DNA of 64,000 nt. Source: Methanomethylovorans sp041447285. Its GTDB lineage: Archaea; Halobacteriota; Methanosarcinia; Methanosarcinales; Methanosarcinaceae. A model generated the notes under the pieces. That model saw nothing but the letters and a program-made list of their open reading frames with translations. It was not told where the DNA came from and searched no databases. Shown piece after piece: positions 23,787 to 32,150 of this stretch. Location: assembly GCF_041447285.1 (NCBI RefSeq), contig NZ_JBGMEB010000026.1, positions 1 to 64,000 on the forward strand. Reading direction: 5' to 3'. A program made the position numbers and the translations under genes. Numbering within the stretch: position 1 is the first letter of the stretch; each line of letters opens with the position of its first letter.

Positions 23787-24479
23787 TTGTCTCTGTTGGA
23801 TACATATCTTAGTCACATCGTAAAAGTCTTCCCTGACCTTCTTCTAGGATCTATGGTGACAATAGAGGTCACAAGCCTTGGCGTATTTTTTGGTCTGATA
23901 CTGGGAACTATAGCAGGACTTGGAAAAATATCCAGAAACAAATTTTTACGTTTTCCATCTATTGCTTATGTAGATTTTATCAGAGGAACACCTCTTCTGG
24001 TACAGATACTGCTGTTTTACTACGGCATTCCAGGACTTTTCTCAAATGTAACAGGCAGACCTCTGTCTATTGATCCTATTCTTGCAGGTATCATAGTGTG
24101 CAGTATAAATAGTGGTGCCTACATTGCAGAAATCGTGCGTGCAGGTGTTCAGTCTATTGACAGAGGTCAGATGGAAGCAGCTCGCTCATTAGGAATGACA
24201 GAAAGAATGGCTATGAAAGAGATCATTCTTCCTCAGGCATTCAGGAGAATAGTGCCACCTCTTGGTAATGAATTTATAGCACTTCTTAAGGACTCATCTC
24301 TTTTAGCTGTCATCGGAGTACACGAATTACTAAAGAATGGCCAACTTTACATTTCAAGGACCTTTGCATCTTTTCCAGTGTACATAGCTATAGCCCTTAT
24401 GTATCTTATAATGACCATTGCAATATCCAGGCTTGTTGCATATTCAGAGAGGAGGCTTGGTGTCAGTGATAGTAATTAA
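23787..24479 (+). CDS. polar amino-acid ABC transporter permease
   Basis: A 230-residue HisM/GlnP-type permease with about five TM segments and the EAA loop 'EAARSLGMTERMAMKEIILPQAFRRIVPPLGNE'. 'DFIRGTPLLVQILLFYYGIP' is the HisMQ signature. Start at TTG 23787, with GAGGTAG 5 nt upstream. The 3' end overlaps the ATPase gene by about 20 nt, so the two are translationally coupled. Confidence 0.9.
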   Translation: MSLLDTYLSHIVKVFPDLLLGSMVTIEVTSLGVFFGLILGTIAGLGKISRNKFLRFPSIAYVDFIRGTPLLVQILLFYYGIPGLFSNVTGRPLSIDPILAGIIVCSINSGAYIAEIVRAGVQSIDRGQMEAARSLGMTERMAMKEIILPQAFRRIVPPLGNEFIALLKDSSLLAVIGVHELLKNGQLYISRTFASFPVYIAIALMYLIMTIAISRLVAYSERRLGVSDSN

Positions 24480-25188
24480 AGATCTCTATAAAAGCTTTGG
24501 AGACCTCCAGGTCCTCAAAGGCATATCAGTTCAGGTGAAGGATAGCGAGGTGGTGTGTGTAATAGGGCCATCAGGGTCCGGAAAGAGCACTTTTCTGCGC
24601 TGCATCAACCTTCTGGAAACGCCTACTTCAGGAGATATCTGGATCGATGGAGAGAAAATAACAGATCCGCAGATAAATATCAATAAAATAAGGGAAGAAG
24701 CGGGTATGGTTTTCCAGCATTTCAATCTCTTTCCCCATAAAACTACACTTGAGAATGTATCTCTTGCTCTTATCAAAGTCCGAAAGCTTCCTAAAGAAGA
24801 GGCTGAAAGAAGAGCACTGGAGATTTTGAGAAAAGTTGGACTGGAAGATAAAGCTCATGTATATCCTGCAGCCCTCTCCGGCGGACAAAAACAGCGCGTG
24901 GCAATAGCACGTGCTTTAGCGATGCGTCCGAAGGTTATGCTTTTCGATGAACCAACTTCCGCCCTGGATCCTGAAATGGTAGGGGAAGTATTGAATGTCA
25001 TGAAAGACCTGGCAAAGATGGGGATGACGATGGTAGTAGTCACTCATGAAATAGGGTTTGCGCGGGAAGTCAGCGACAGAGTACTTTTCATTGACGACGG
25101 CAGAATAGTAGAAGAAGGGACACCTCAAGACATATTCAGCCATGCAAAAAGCGAGAGAACCATTGCTTTTCTGAGCAAAGTTCTTTAA
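24460..25188 (+). CDS. polar amino-acid ABC transporter ATP-binding protein
   Basis: A GlnQ-type ATPase of about 242 residues: Walker A GPSGSGKST, Q-loop 'GMVFQHFNLFPHKTTLENV', signature LSGGQKQR, Walker B 'VMLFDEPTSALDPEMVGEVL', switch His 'VVVTHEIGFAREV'. The chosen GTG (24460) follows GGAGG closely; a GTG two codons later (24466) is also possible, and the frame opens further upstream inside the permease gene without a ribosome binding site. It drives the preceding permease. The stop overlaps the stop of the convergent GNAT gene. Confidence 0.92.
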   Translation: MSVIVIKDLYKSFGDLQVLKGISVQVKDSEVVCVIGPSGSGKSTFLRCINLLETPTSGDIWIDGEKITDPQININKIREEAGMVFQHFNLFPHKTTLENVSLALIKVRKLPKEEAERRALEILRKVGLEDKAHVYPAALSGGQKQRVAIARALAMRPKVMLFDEPTSALDPEMVGEVLNVMKDLAKMGMTMVVVTHEIGFAREVSDRVLFIDDGRIVEEGTPQDIFSHAKSERTIAFLSKVL

Positions 25189-25685
25189 ACTATTTTAGAA
25201 CATATATCTGAAATCATTTTCTCATCCAGGCGGTATATTACCCAGTCATCAAGTAGGTGAGCACCGAAACTTTCGTAGAACTTACGTGCAGGATTCCACT
25301 GCAATGCACTCCATTCCATACGCCCGCAATCACGTTCCCTGGCTATCTGGACACACTTTTTAAATAAAGCGGCTCCAATCCCTTTTCCACGATGCTCAGG
25401 AAGCACATATATGTCTTCCAGGTAAAGACCGGGCTTTCCTACAAAGGTCGAAAAATTGTGGAAAAATACTACAAAACCCACGGGTTCAGCATCAAGTTCA
25501 GCTATGAGTGCTTCAGCATATGGCCTGTCCCCAAAAAAAGCCTTTGTAAGCGACTCCTCGGTAGCCGATACCATATGACTTAGATGTTCAAATTCTGCAA
25601 TTCCTTTTACGAAATTTAAAAGCAAAGGCACGTCTTCAACATCAGCATTGCGGATAATAAGGTTGGAGTGTGAAGTATTGTTCAT
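25185..25685 (-). CDS. GNAT family N-acetyltransferase (diamine acetyltransferase-like)
   Basis: A 166-residue GNAT with the SSAT-like layout 'IIRNADVEDVPLLLNFVKGIAEFEHL', the acetyl-CoA loop 'LPEHRGKGIGAALFKKCVQIA' (R-G-K-G-I-G) and 'WSALQWNPARKFYESFGAHLLDDWV' near the C-terminus. Spermidine/diamine acetyltransferases share this 'WN..A..FYE..GA' ending, so a polyamine or similar amine substrate is plausible. It is convergent with the ABC ATPase gene, the stops overlapping by 4 nt. Confidence 0.88.
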   Translation of the reverse strand: MNNTSHSNLIIRNADVEDVPLLLNFVKGIAEFEHLSHMVSATEESLTKAFFGDRPYAEALIAELDAEPVGFVVFFHNFSTFVGKPGLYLEDIYVLPEHRGKGIGAALFKKCVQIARERDCGRMEWSALQWNPARKFYESFGAHLLDDWVIYRLDEKMISDICSKIV

Positions 25686-26011
25686 GTTTCTGTACTTGTA
25701 AATGATTATATTTAGAAACTATCTATTATTTCAGTACATTTATCATTTGTCAGATTTTTCAAAAATAACCGTAAAAAGAAATGTAATTTAAGAAAATCGA
25801 ATTAATGGTCAATAACAAAAACGAAAGATTTATAGCAGATTGATCTTATGCTAATCATCGACTATATAGGGACTATATACCCTATAGAAAATAGTCAAAT
25901 GTTCGAATTTACAGCTAGTAGGTTTTTGAATATCAGATAACACACTGAAAATAAATCTAGTAGTTCTAAATCGACAATTCATAAGTAGGTACGAAAGGCT
26001 AGGTGATTACT
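25686..26011 (+). promoter_or_regulatory. promoter and structured 5' leader of the small lipoprotein gene
   Basis: This 326-bp gene-free stretch contains acgaaagatttatagc (about 25820-25835), a BRE-plus-TATA promoter like the one before 22802. The predicted start near 25857 would give a leader of about 155 nt. The first 40 nt of that leader contain a tandem direct repeat GACTATATA (25860-25868 and 25871-25879), a hairpin TATAGGG (25865-25871) / CCCTATA (25880-25886) and the closing ATAGTC (25891-25896), which pairs with the first GACTAT. The leader ends in the shared ribosome-binding segment aaaggctaggtgat. Confidence 0.45.
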
Positions 26012-26266
26012 TTGAAGAAAATGCTCAATTTCTTGATATTAGGACTTCTGGTTATGGGTATAGTAGCCATTTCCGGTTGTGCAGACAACGCTGTAGAACA
26101 GGCTAATGACACCATGAATGATACTGCAGGCCAGGCTATGAATGCAACAGAGCAGGCAGTTACCAATGCAACCGAAAATGTTTCTACTGTAGTCGTCGCT
26201 GGCGCTGAAGAAACAGTGAATGCAACTGCAGCAGCTGTCAACGAAACCGTAAACGAGACAATCTAA
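26012..26266 (+). CDS. small Ala/Thr/Asn-rich lipoprotein
   Basis: An 84-residue lipoprotein. TTG start with AGGTGAT just upstream (26001-26007); a GTG at 26003 lies inside that site. The signal and lipobox (LGLLVMGIVAISGCADN) are nearly the same as those of the amino-acid-binding protein at 22802 (LVVSLVAISGCADK). The mature part is low-complexity, built from repeats of the type 'NATEQAVTNATENVS' and 'NETVNETI' with many N-x-T sequons, and has no binding domain. It could be a secreted stalk or envelope lipoprotein, or a decoy derived by duplication of the binding-protein 5' region. Confidence 0.65.
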   Translation: MKKMLNFLILGLLVMGIVAISGCADNAVEQANDTMNDTAGQAMNATEQAVTNATENVSTVVVAGAEETVNATAAAVNETVNETI

Positions 26267-26285
26267 ATATATCACTAAAACCATT

Positions 26286-26308
26286 GTTGCAAGCAAAAGA
26301 TTTGCAAC
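26286..26308 (+). repeat. inverted repeat after the small lipoprotein gene
   Basis: GTTGCAA (26286-26292) and TTGCAAC (26302-26308) form a 7-bp stem 20 nt after the stop codon. The same GTTGC/GCAAC theme forms the hairpin at 23633-23652. Confidence 0.45.
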
Positions 26309-26316
26309 AACAGGTA

Positions 26317-26350
26317 GATGCAATCTCTATTGCATCTTTTCACTTTTTTT
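26317..26350 (+). terminator. hairpin terminator after the small lipoprotein gene
   Basis: GATGCAAT (26317-26324) CTCT ATTGCATC (26329-26336) is a perfect 8-bp stem followed by ttttcacttttttta, a good T-rich 3' end. Confidence 0.6.
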
Positions 26351-26495
26351 ATCTGTCCTTATTTTACTACAGGATCTTTAGCGATTGGAAGATCGATCTG
26401 TCATTGCAGATTTTTCAGGAATCAGTTCTATGCCATTTGTGAATGGTTTTCAACTATTTGCACAAAAAAGAAAACAAGGAAAGAAGAGGTGAGAA

Positions 26496-27023
26496 TCACT
26501 GTCTTTCAATGACCTTTTTTCCCTTTTCCATGGGTACTATAGTTAATTGTCCACCTGGTAATGACTGTCTTAAAGGATCAGCTGTAGCTATACGATCCAG
26601 AGTTATAGCAATGGCCGCAACTTCAGAATGGGGCTGATTACCCACTGCAATATTCCAGTCGGCAAGATCATATATTTCCGGAGGGACTTTCTCGGCACCG
26701 ACAACAATCATAAGCTGTTCGCATTGCTTAAGATCATCCACAGCATTCGGAAGGTTTACGCCATACATGGAGAGGTGGCAGACCTTGCCGCCTGCGTCTT
26801 TCCATTTTTTAACTTCATGCTTCCAGTTGACATCATTGGTAACATAAAAGTCGCCTCCCCAGCGGGTGGCTACATCTTCAATGTTCTGCTTGATGCTGGG
26901 ATCATCAGAAGCAAGCAGCATGCCTTCAGCACCTAGTGCTCTGGCTGTGAGACCTACATGAGTGGTTATACGTTTATCCCTGAAGGCCCTGTGACCAATG
27001 CGTAAAATAACTATTCTTCCCAT
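26496..27023 (-). CDS. trm56: tRNA (cytidine(56)-2'-O)-methyltransferase
   Basis: A 175-residue archaeal SPOUT-class methylase that 2'-O-methylates C56 in the tRNA T-loop. The N-terminal 'GRIVILRIGHRAFRDKRITTHVGLTARALGA' and the knot region 'LMIVVGAEKVPPEIYDLADWNIAVGNQPHSEVAAIAITLDRI' are characteristic. Start chosen at ATG 27023; GTG at 27035 is an alternative. It begins 17 bp after the AMP phosphorylase stop and is cotranscribed with it. Confidence 0.92.
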   Translation of the reverse strand: MGRIVILRIGHRAFRDKRITTHVGLTARALGAEGMLLASDDPSIKQNIEDVATRWGGDFYVTNDVNWKHEVKKWKDAGGKVCHLSMYGVNLPNAVDDLKQCEQLMIVVGAEKVPPEIYDLADWNIAVGNQPHSEVAAIAITLDRIATADPLRQSLPGGQLTIVPMEKGKKVIERQ

Positions 27024-27040
27024 TTTTTTCAGCACCGTTA

Positions 27041-28561
27041 TTAAAATTCTCTTACATCTCCCACTTTTTCCAGAAGCATGCCTTCCACGAGTATAGGTGA
27101 ATCCTGTCTGGCACTCTTGAGAGCCGCCTGAAGCTTTACTTCCTTTTCTGCATATATGGTGAGCACAGTTTCGCCCTGCTTTACAGATTCGCCTCTTTTC
27201 TTGTGAATATAGACTCCTGCCCCTTTATCGTTGGGAGCACCGGCAAGCCTTGCTATCTGGACCAGGCGTTTGTTGTATAACTCTATAATATATCCGTTGT
27301 GAGGCGCCTTAAGGTCAGCAGTGAATTCACCGACCTTTATGTCTTTACTGGTGACATCCGGATTGCCACCCTGAATGGCTATGATTTCCTTAAGCTTTGC
27401 CAATGCATTACCATTCTTCAGGGTTTCAAGAGCAAGGTCGTGTCCCTGTCCCCGGGCTGCAGCACCTCCCATTTCCAGAAGCATACCTGCAAGAGCTGCG
27501 CTTTTTTCGATGAGGCTGTTTGGACCTTGCGTAGTTTCCAGCACCTCAAGAGCTTCTTTTACTTCCAGAGCAGGACCTACTGTCCTTCCCACAGGTGATG
27601 AGCCGTAGGTAAGAGCACAGTCCACATCCATGCCTAAACGCTCTCCGAGACTTATGAGATCGCGTGCAAGTTTACGCCCGGCTTTGATATCAGGTATTTT
27701 GGTGCCAGTGCCTGTGGGAATGTCAATGACTACTTTATCAGCTCCCACAGCACCTTTTTTGGCCATGATGGAGGCCAGAAGCTGGCAGTGCGGGTCTATG
27801 GAAAGCGGGTATTCCACCTTAATGAGCTTATCATCTGCAGGAGCGATGTTAGTGGCTCCTCCCCATACGATGACACCTCCTACTTTCTGGGTCATATCTT
27901 TTATCTGGGCTGCAGTGAATTCCACAGGTGCCAGTATCTCCATGAGATCAGCAGTTCCTCCTGCACCTGTTATTGCTCTGGAGCTGGTTTTTGGAATGAG
28001 CAGGCCGTTAGCAGCCACTATAGGAACTACAAGCAGGGATATCTTGTTTCCGGGTACACCGCCGATAGAATGTTTGTCCATGATGGGGTGAACATCGAAT
28101 TCGATCCTTTCCCCGGATTCTATCATGGCTCTTGTCAGCCATTCGGTTTCTTCCTCGGTCATATCCTTGATATAGGAGGCTGTGAGAAAAGCAGCAATTT
28201 CTATATCACTGAGGGTTTCTTCCGTTATATCCTTTACAAGCTCTTTGATCTCGTCCTTTGTTAATTTTTCGCCATCCATTACCTTCCTTATGATGCGTGT
28301 GGACTTGGGCTTCTCTGCAGCCTCAACTTCCACAGTCTCGGTCCACTGCCTTTGAAGCTGCTCCTGCACCTCATGATAGAGACCGATCATACCCGGAGAG
28401 ATCATATCCTCAGTGAAATCAACAATAGCAGTAAGTGTGACGTGGTCCTTTATCCTTACTCTGTCGCCCTCATTCACGCCAAGCTCCTTGGCATCGATGG
28501 TGTTCAGAATGACCTTGTATTTACCGACCTTGATGTCAATTGGCTGTACTTTTAGCTCCAT
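27041..28561 (-). CDS. deoA: AMP phosphorylase (archaeal DeoA family)
   Basis: A 506-residue AMP phosphorylase, converting AMP plus phosphate to adenine and ribose 1,5-bisphosphate. This is the first step of the archaeal route through R15P isomerase and type III RubisCO. It has the archaeal N-terminal extension (about 1-80), then the thymidine-phosphorylase fold: 'MDKHSIGGVPGNKISLLVVPIVAANGLLIPKTSSRAITG', 'GGTADLMEIL', and the C-terminal barrel-sandwich ('APHNGYIIELYNKRLVQIARLAGAPNDKGAGVYIHKKRGE'). AAGGTAG precedes the ATG. Neither RubisCO nor the isomerase lies in this window. Confidence 0.92.
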   Translation of the reverse strand: MELKVQPIDIKVGKYKVILNTIDAKELGVNEGDRVRIKDHVTLTAIVDFTEDMISPGMIGLYHEVQEQLQRQWTETVEVEAAEKPKSTRIIRKVMDGEKLTKDEIKELVKDITEETLSDIEIAAFLTASYIKDMTEEETEWLTRAMIESGERIEFDVHPIMDKHSIGGVPGNKISLLVVPIVAANGLLIPKTSSRAITGAGGTADLMEILAPVEFTAAQIKDMTQKVGGVIVWGGATNIAPADDKLIKVEYPLSIDPHCQLLASIMAKKGAVGADKVVIDIPTGTGTKIPDIKAGRKLARDLISLGERLGMDVDCALTYGSSPVGRTVGPALEVKEALEVLETTQGPNSLIEKSAALAGMLLEMGGAAARGQGHDLALETLKNGNALAKLKEIIAIQGGNPDVTSKDIKVGEFTADLKAPHNGYIIELYNKRLVQIARLAGAPNDKGAGVYIHKKRGESVKQGETVLTIYAEKEVKLQAALKSARQDSPILVEGMLLEKVGDVREF

Positions 28562-28817
28562 GTTCTTCTACCTTCTTAAATGAATGAAACACACGATGGG
28601 ATAAATATGTTTAGGGGATAAGAATTATGGATTAAAAAGAAAGATTATACTGTTTACATTTATTTGTGCATTTAAACCATGATATCAGTCTTTACTAAAA
28701 TTAATACATAAATAAAATATTATAGAACTCCGATAACTTGATATATAAAAATAGATAAAAGAGTTACTGAGATTAATACTTCATGAAGATATACTAAAAT
28801 TTATATGAAATGATAAA
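28562..28817 (+). promoter_or_regulatory. AT-rich cas operon promoter region
   Basis: The 256-bp divergent spacer between AMP phosphorylase and cas8 is very AT-rich. The best TATA element on the plus strand is gatatataaaaat (about 28739-28752), predicting transcription from about 28778 and a leader near 40 nt. No palindrome stands out. Confidence 0.45.
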
Positions 28818-30488
28818 ATGACCACCAGTTTGATCGAAGTTCAGTTTTCAAAACTTAGCCATTTCTGGATGGATTCTGGATTAATTGGCTTATACAAAAT
28901 AGCAAAAGAAGAACATCCATCGGAAATGGGAGTAGAAATGCGTCTAAGTGACGATGGTGTTGTTTTCAAAGGAACTGAAGCTAATTTGACCTTATTGTTC
29001 AATAAAGCTTATGAGTCACTTTTAGATCAGTATTACAGTAAATCAACTGAAAAACAGAGACAGGAAAATGCAGGTTTCTATTACGATTCCAAAGAAGACA
29101 AATTTGTACGATTCCCTAAGGTAAAAGCTATGGGTATTGCAGGATTGATTTTTAACAAAGCACCAAGAATGACAGTAGAACAAGTTAAATATGAAACTGT
29201 TGAAGTAAATGAAGTTGGTAAAAAAATTACAAAAAAGGTTCTACCAAAGGAATATTCTCATTTACAGAATAGATTGGACATTTTTCTTAATGAAACTGGC
29301 TTAAAAATATCTAGTAATAATCTTCTAATTGGTGGACCAAATGCAATTCAACCTCAAGTTGAAATTAAAGTAAAGAAAGGTAAAATTAAGGGAAAGTGCT
29401 TCATTTGCGGTGAAGCATCCCATTCATTAACAGAAATTGGCGGTACTGTTTATCCAATGATTACTGGATCATCTGGAGTATTATCTTTCAATTCAAATGG
29501 TGGAAAACCTGAAAAGGTTTGTTGGAAATGTGATTTCCTGGGAAAATTTGTTCCAGCAAATGGCTTTTATGTATACAACAATGAGAGTTACAATATCTAT
29601 TTCCCATACTCTTCAAGCTTGGTAAAAATGAGTGAAGTTTATGAGGATTTTCAGGCTTTAAAAATTGATGATCCAAATCTCCTCAAAAACTTTGAGAACA
29701 GGCTGGGCGGTTTCTTTCAGCGTCCATTTGAACAATTATTCACATTTCTCTATTCTTTATACTTGACAGTTTTATCCAAAAAAACAACTGATGGAGATCA
29801 CCATGAACTCGATTTTGAGAAACTCTTTGATGTTGTCATTTCAAAAGCTCCCTTAGAGTTCTATACTATCAATACTACTTCTTTGGGAGATACCCAAATG
29901 GGAAAAATGATTTGGCCTTTTAACGATTCAGTATATCTTTTTAGAATATTTGACAAGTTAGAGAGAAATAAAATCGATATAAAAGAAGTGATGGCAAATC
30001 TTATTGACTACGATCAAACTAAAAATGAAAATAAAACCATTATAAGAAACGCAGTTTGTGAGCGTATTCTGAAGAAAGGCAGTACAATTGAGTTAATTGA
30101 ACAGCATGTATTTCGCATTAATAAATCAAAAAAGCAAAACATAAAGCCAATACACGATTTTGTGATTCAATACGAGAAAATAGTAAAGGAGGGTAACGAC
30201 AAAGTGGATCAAGCAATTATTGATACAGCAGTTAGTTTGGGAAAGACAATTGGATTTAGTGTTGCTTCTGCCGGTCGCAAAGGTAAAGGTGATCTTTTCA
30301 GATTGCGAAAAACAAGGAAACCCGAAGATTTTTTAAATGAGATTAATCGCATTCAAATGAAATATGGGGCCTTGGTTACATCTGATTTGTATGGAAATGG
30401 AGAAGAATTTGAGAAAAATTTCTTAGAGTTCAAACAGTTTTGCATGATTGCTGCACTTAACACATTTAACGCAAAAAATCAAAACTAA
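28818..30488 (+). CDS. cas8: type I-B CRISPR large Cascade subunit Cas8 (Cst1-like, CxxC-CxxC)
   Basis: A 556-residue large subunit. Evidence: first gene of a cas7-cas5-cas3 series, and a two-CxxC zinc-finger core (CFICG near residue 197 and CWKC near residue 236), the hallmark of the Cst1/Cas8a1-b CxxC-CxxC family of the I-B Tneap-type systems. In Cascade, Cas8 recognises the PAM and helps recruit Cas3. The exact Cas8 subfamily cannot be fixed by eye. Composition is AT-rich like the following three genes and unlike cas6-cas4. Confidence 0.8.
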   Translation: MTTSLIEVQFSKLSHFWMDSGLIGLYKIAKEEHPSEMGVEMRLSDDGVVFKGTEANLTLLFNKAYESLLDQYYSKSTEKQRQENAGFYYDSKEDKFVRFPKVKAMGIAGLIFNKAPRMTVEQVKYETVEVNEVGKKITKKVLPKEYSHLQNRLDIFLNETGLKISSNNLLIGGPNAIQPQVEIKVKKGKIKGKCFICGEASHSLTEIGGTVYPMITGSSGVLSFNSNGGKPEKVCWKCDFLGKFVPANGFYVYNNESYNIYFPYSSSLVKMSEVYEDFQALKIDDPNLLKNFENRLGGFFQRPFEQLFTFLYSLYLTVLSKKTTDGDHHELDFEKLFDVVISKAPLEFYTINTTSLGDTQMGKMIWPFNDSVYLFRIFDKLERNKIDIKEVMANLIDYDQTKNENKTIIRNAVCERILKKGSTIELIEQHVFRINKSKKQNIKPIHDFVIQYEKIVKEGNDKVDQAIIDTAVSLGKTIGFSVASAGRKGKGDLFRLRKTRKPEDFLNEINRIQMKYGALVTSDLYGNGEEFEKNFLEFKQFCMIAALNTFNAKNQN

Positions 30489-30516
30489 TCTAATAAACAT
30501 AATGGAGGAACAATAA

Positions 30517-31404
30517 ATGAAATCAGCTAAAGCATTAACTTTGACATACTTAACACCAGTATCATTTGCTTCTCTGAATGGATCAGACAAAGAAGCAGAC
30601 AATATGTCTAATATTAAAAAAATATCAGTAGGTGTCGAACAATATCCTTACGTTTCATCTCAGGCCATTCGAAGAGCATTGAGAAATCAGCTTGAGGTAC
30701 TAGGCAGAGAACTCTCGGAAGGAGTGGCTGCTTCTCAAGCAAAGGGAGCTGCGACTACAAAGCAAGAACCGGAAAAATATATTGATGATGATCTATTTGG
30801 ATACATGGGAACAGAAAGTGGAGATGGAAACACCAAAGGTGGGTCTACTAAAAGAACTTCTGTAGTAAGGGTTTCGCCTTTGATTGCATTGAATCCATAT
30901 CAAGGAGATCTGGATTTTGGGACTAACTACATGGGTGTAAAAGCTGGCGGTGATCCCAATATCTTTGAAACTGAGATCCATTCTGGCCTTTATAGAGGAA
31001 CCATATTAATCGAGCTTGATAGAGTGGGAAAAGGTGATGGATTCAAAAATGAGATTTCTAACACTGAAAAGGCAGCAAGAGTTAAAGATCTACTTAAAGC
31101 AATTAAAAATCTATGGGCTTCCGGTAGACAAACACGATTCCTTGCAGACATTGCTCCAAAGTTTGTAGTTGCAGCAATGCTTAGCACAAAAAACCCGATT
31201 TTTCTCGAAAGTGTGAAACTTGAAGAAAACGGAATTAATGTTCCGATAATAGAAGAAACTCTCAAGGATTATAAACCTGAAACAATTTCTTCAGTAATTG
31301 GAATGAGAAAAGGATTCTTCACTACTGAAATTGAAAATGCGAAACCTTTGGGAGAAGCATTTGAAGAGATGGAAAAATGGATAGATGAATATTATAAGCA
31401 GTGA
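30517..31404 (+). CDS. cas7: Cas7 (Cst2/DevR family) Cascade backbone
   Basis: A 295-residue RRM-fold subunit that lines the crRNA. N-terminal 'KALTLTYLTPVSFASLNGSDKEADN' and 'YPYVSSQAIRRALRNQLEVLG' are typical of Cst2/DevR-type Cas7, and 'SVVRVSPLIALNPYQGDLDFGTNYMG' is the family's central motif. GGAGG (30506-30510) precedes the ATG. Located 28 bp after cas8. Confidence 0.9.
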   Translation: MKSAKALTLTYLTPVSFASLNGSDKEADNMSNIKKISVGVEQYPYVSSQAIRRALRNQLEVLGRELSEGVAASQAKGAATTKQEPEKYIDDDLFGYMGTESGDGNTKGGSTKRTSVVRVSPLIALNPYQGDLDFGTNYMGVKAGGDPNIFETEIHSGLYRGTILIELDRVGKGDGFKNEISNTEKAARVKDLLKAIKNLWASGRQTRFLADIAPKFVVAAMLSTKNPIFLESVKLEENGINVPIIEETLKDYKPETISSVIGMRKGFFTTEIENAKPLGEAFEEMEKWIDEYYKQ

Positions 31405-31409
31405 TAACT

Positions 31410-32150
31410 ATGTATATCTTTTCGATAGAAGGGGTATCAATAACTGCTTCTTTTCGATCTCCAGAAACTCATACATTTCATAAAACACTTCCACTGCCCC
31501 CAAAAACAACAATAATTGGGATGATGGGGGCTGCTCTGGGATTGAGTTTAGAAGAGGTACATAAATTCGTTACAGACCAAGGTTTCCTAGTAGGAGTTTA
31601 TGGTTTTAATAAAGGATTAATGCGTGACCTTTGGAATTATAGGAAACTCACGGGTAAAGAAAAGAAATACACAGCTGATGATATTAAAAATCGTAGGCAA
31701 TATAGTATCCTAATCAGAGAGTATTTGTTCGAAAATGAATTCACATTCTATTTTGGATCAAATGAACTGGAAAAATTAGAGCAATTAAGATCTGCATTTA
31801 TATCACCAACATATCCACTGACAGTAGGAAATAGTGACGACTTGTTTAAAACATGTAAAATTGGAGATATAATTAAAGAGGAAAAATGCAAACTCAGTAA
31901 GTTTGAGTATACTGTTCTACCTGGAGATTTATCAGAACTTTATAATAATGACATTGATTTTAGCCAGATCCCAGTAGTTCAAACCGTAAACACACCTCAA
32001 GTATTTCTCTTGCCTACAAAATTCATTTTTGAAGGAGACGAAAGAAGAGTAAGTGAACGTCAGAAGTTTACCTTCATAAGCACTCCTGTTAAATTAAAAA
32101 AAGAGATGGATGGATACACTGTAAACGGAAAAAATGTTGTGTTGCTATGA
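31410..32150 (+). CDS. cas5: Cas5 (type I-B)
   Basis: A 246-residue RAMP protein capping the crRNA 5' handle. It opens with 'MYIFSIEGVSITASFRSPETHTFHKTLPLPPKTTIIGMMGAALGL', the standard Cas5 N-terminal RRM and glycine-containing loop. The frame opens with a GTG at 31401 that overlaps cas7; the ATG at 31410 is preferred by homology to the usual 'M-x-I/V-F-x-I-x-G' start. The 3' end overlaps cas3 by 4 nt (ATGA). Confidence 0.88.
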   Translation: MYIFSIEGVSITASFRSPETHTFHKTLPLPPKTTIIGMMGAALGLSLEEVHKFVTDQGFLVGVYGFNKGLMRDLWNYRKLTGKEKKYTADDIKNRRQYSILIREYLFENEFTFYFGSNELEKLEQLRSAFISPTYPLTVGNSDDLFKTCKIGDIIKEEKCKLSKFEYTVLPGDLSELYNNDIDFSQIPVVQTVNTPQVFLLPTKFIFEGDERRVSERQKFTFISTPVKLKKEMDGYTVNGKNVVLL

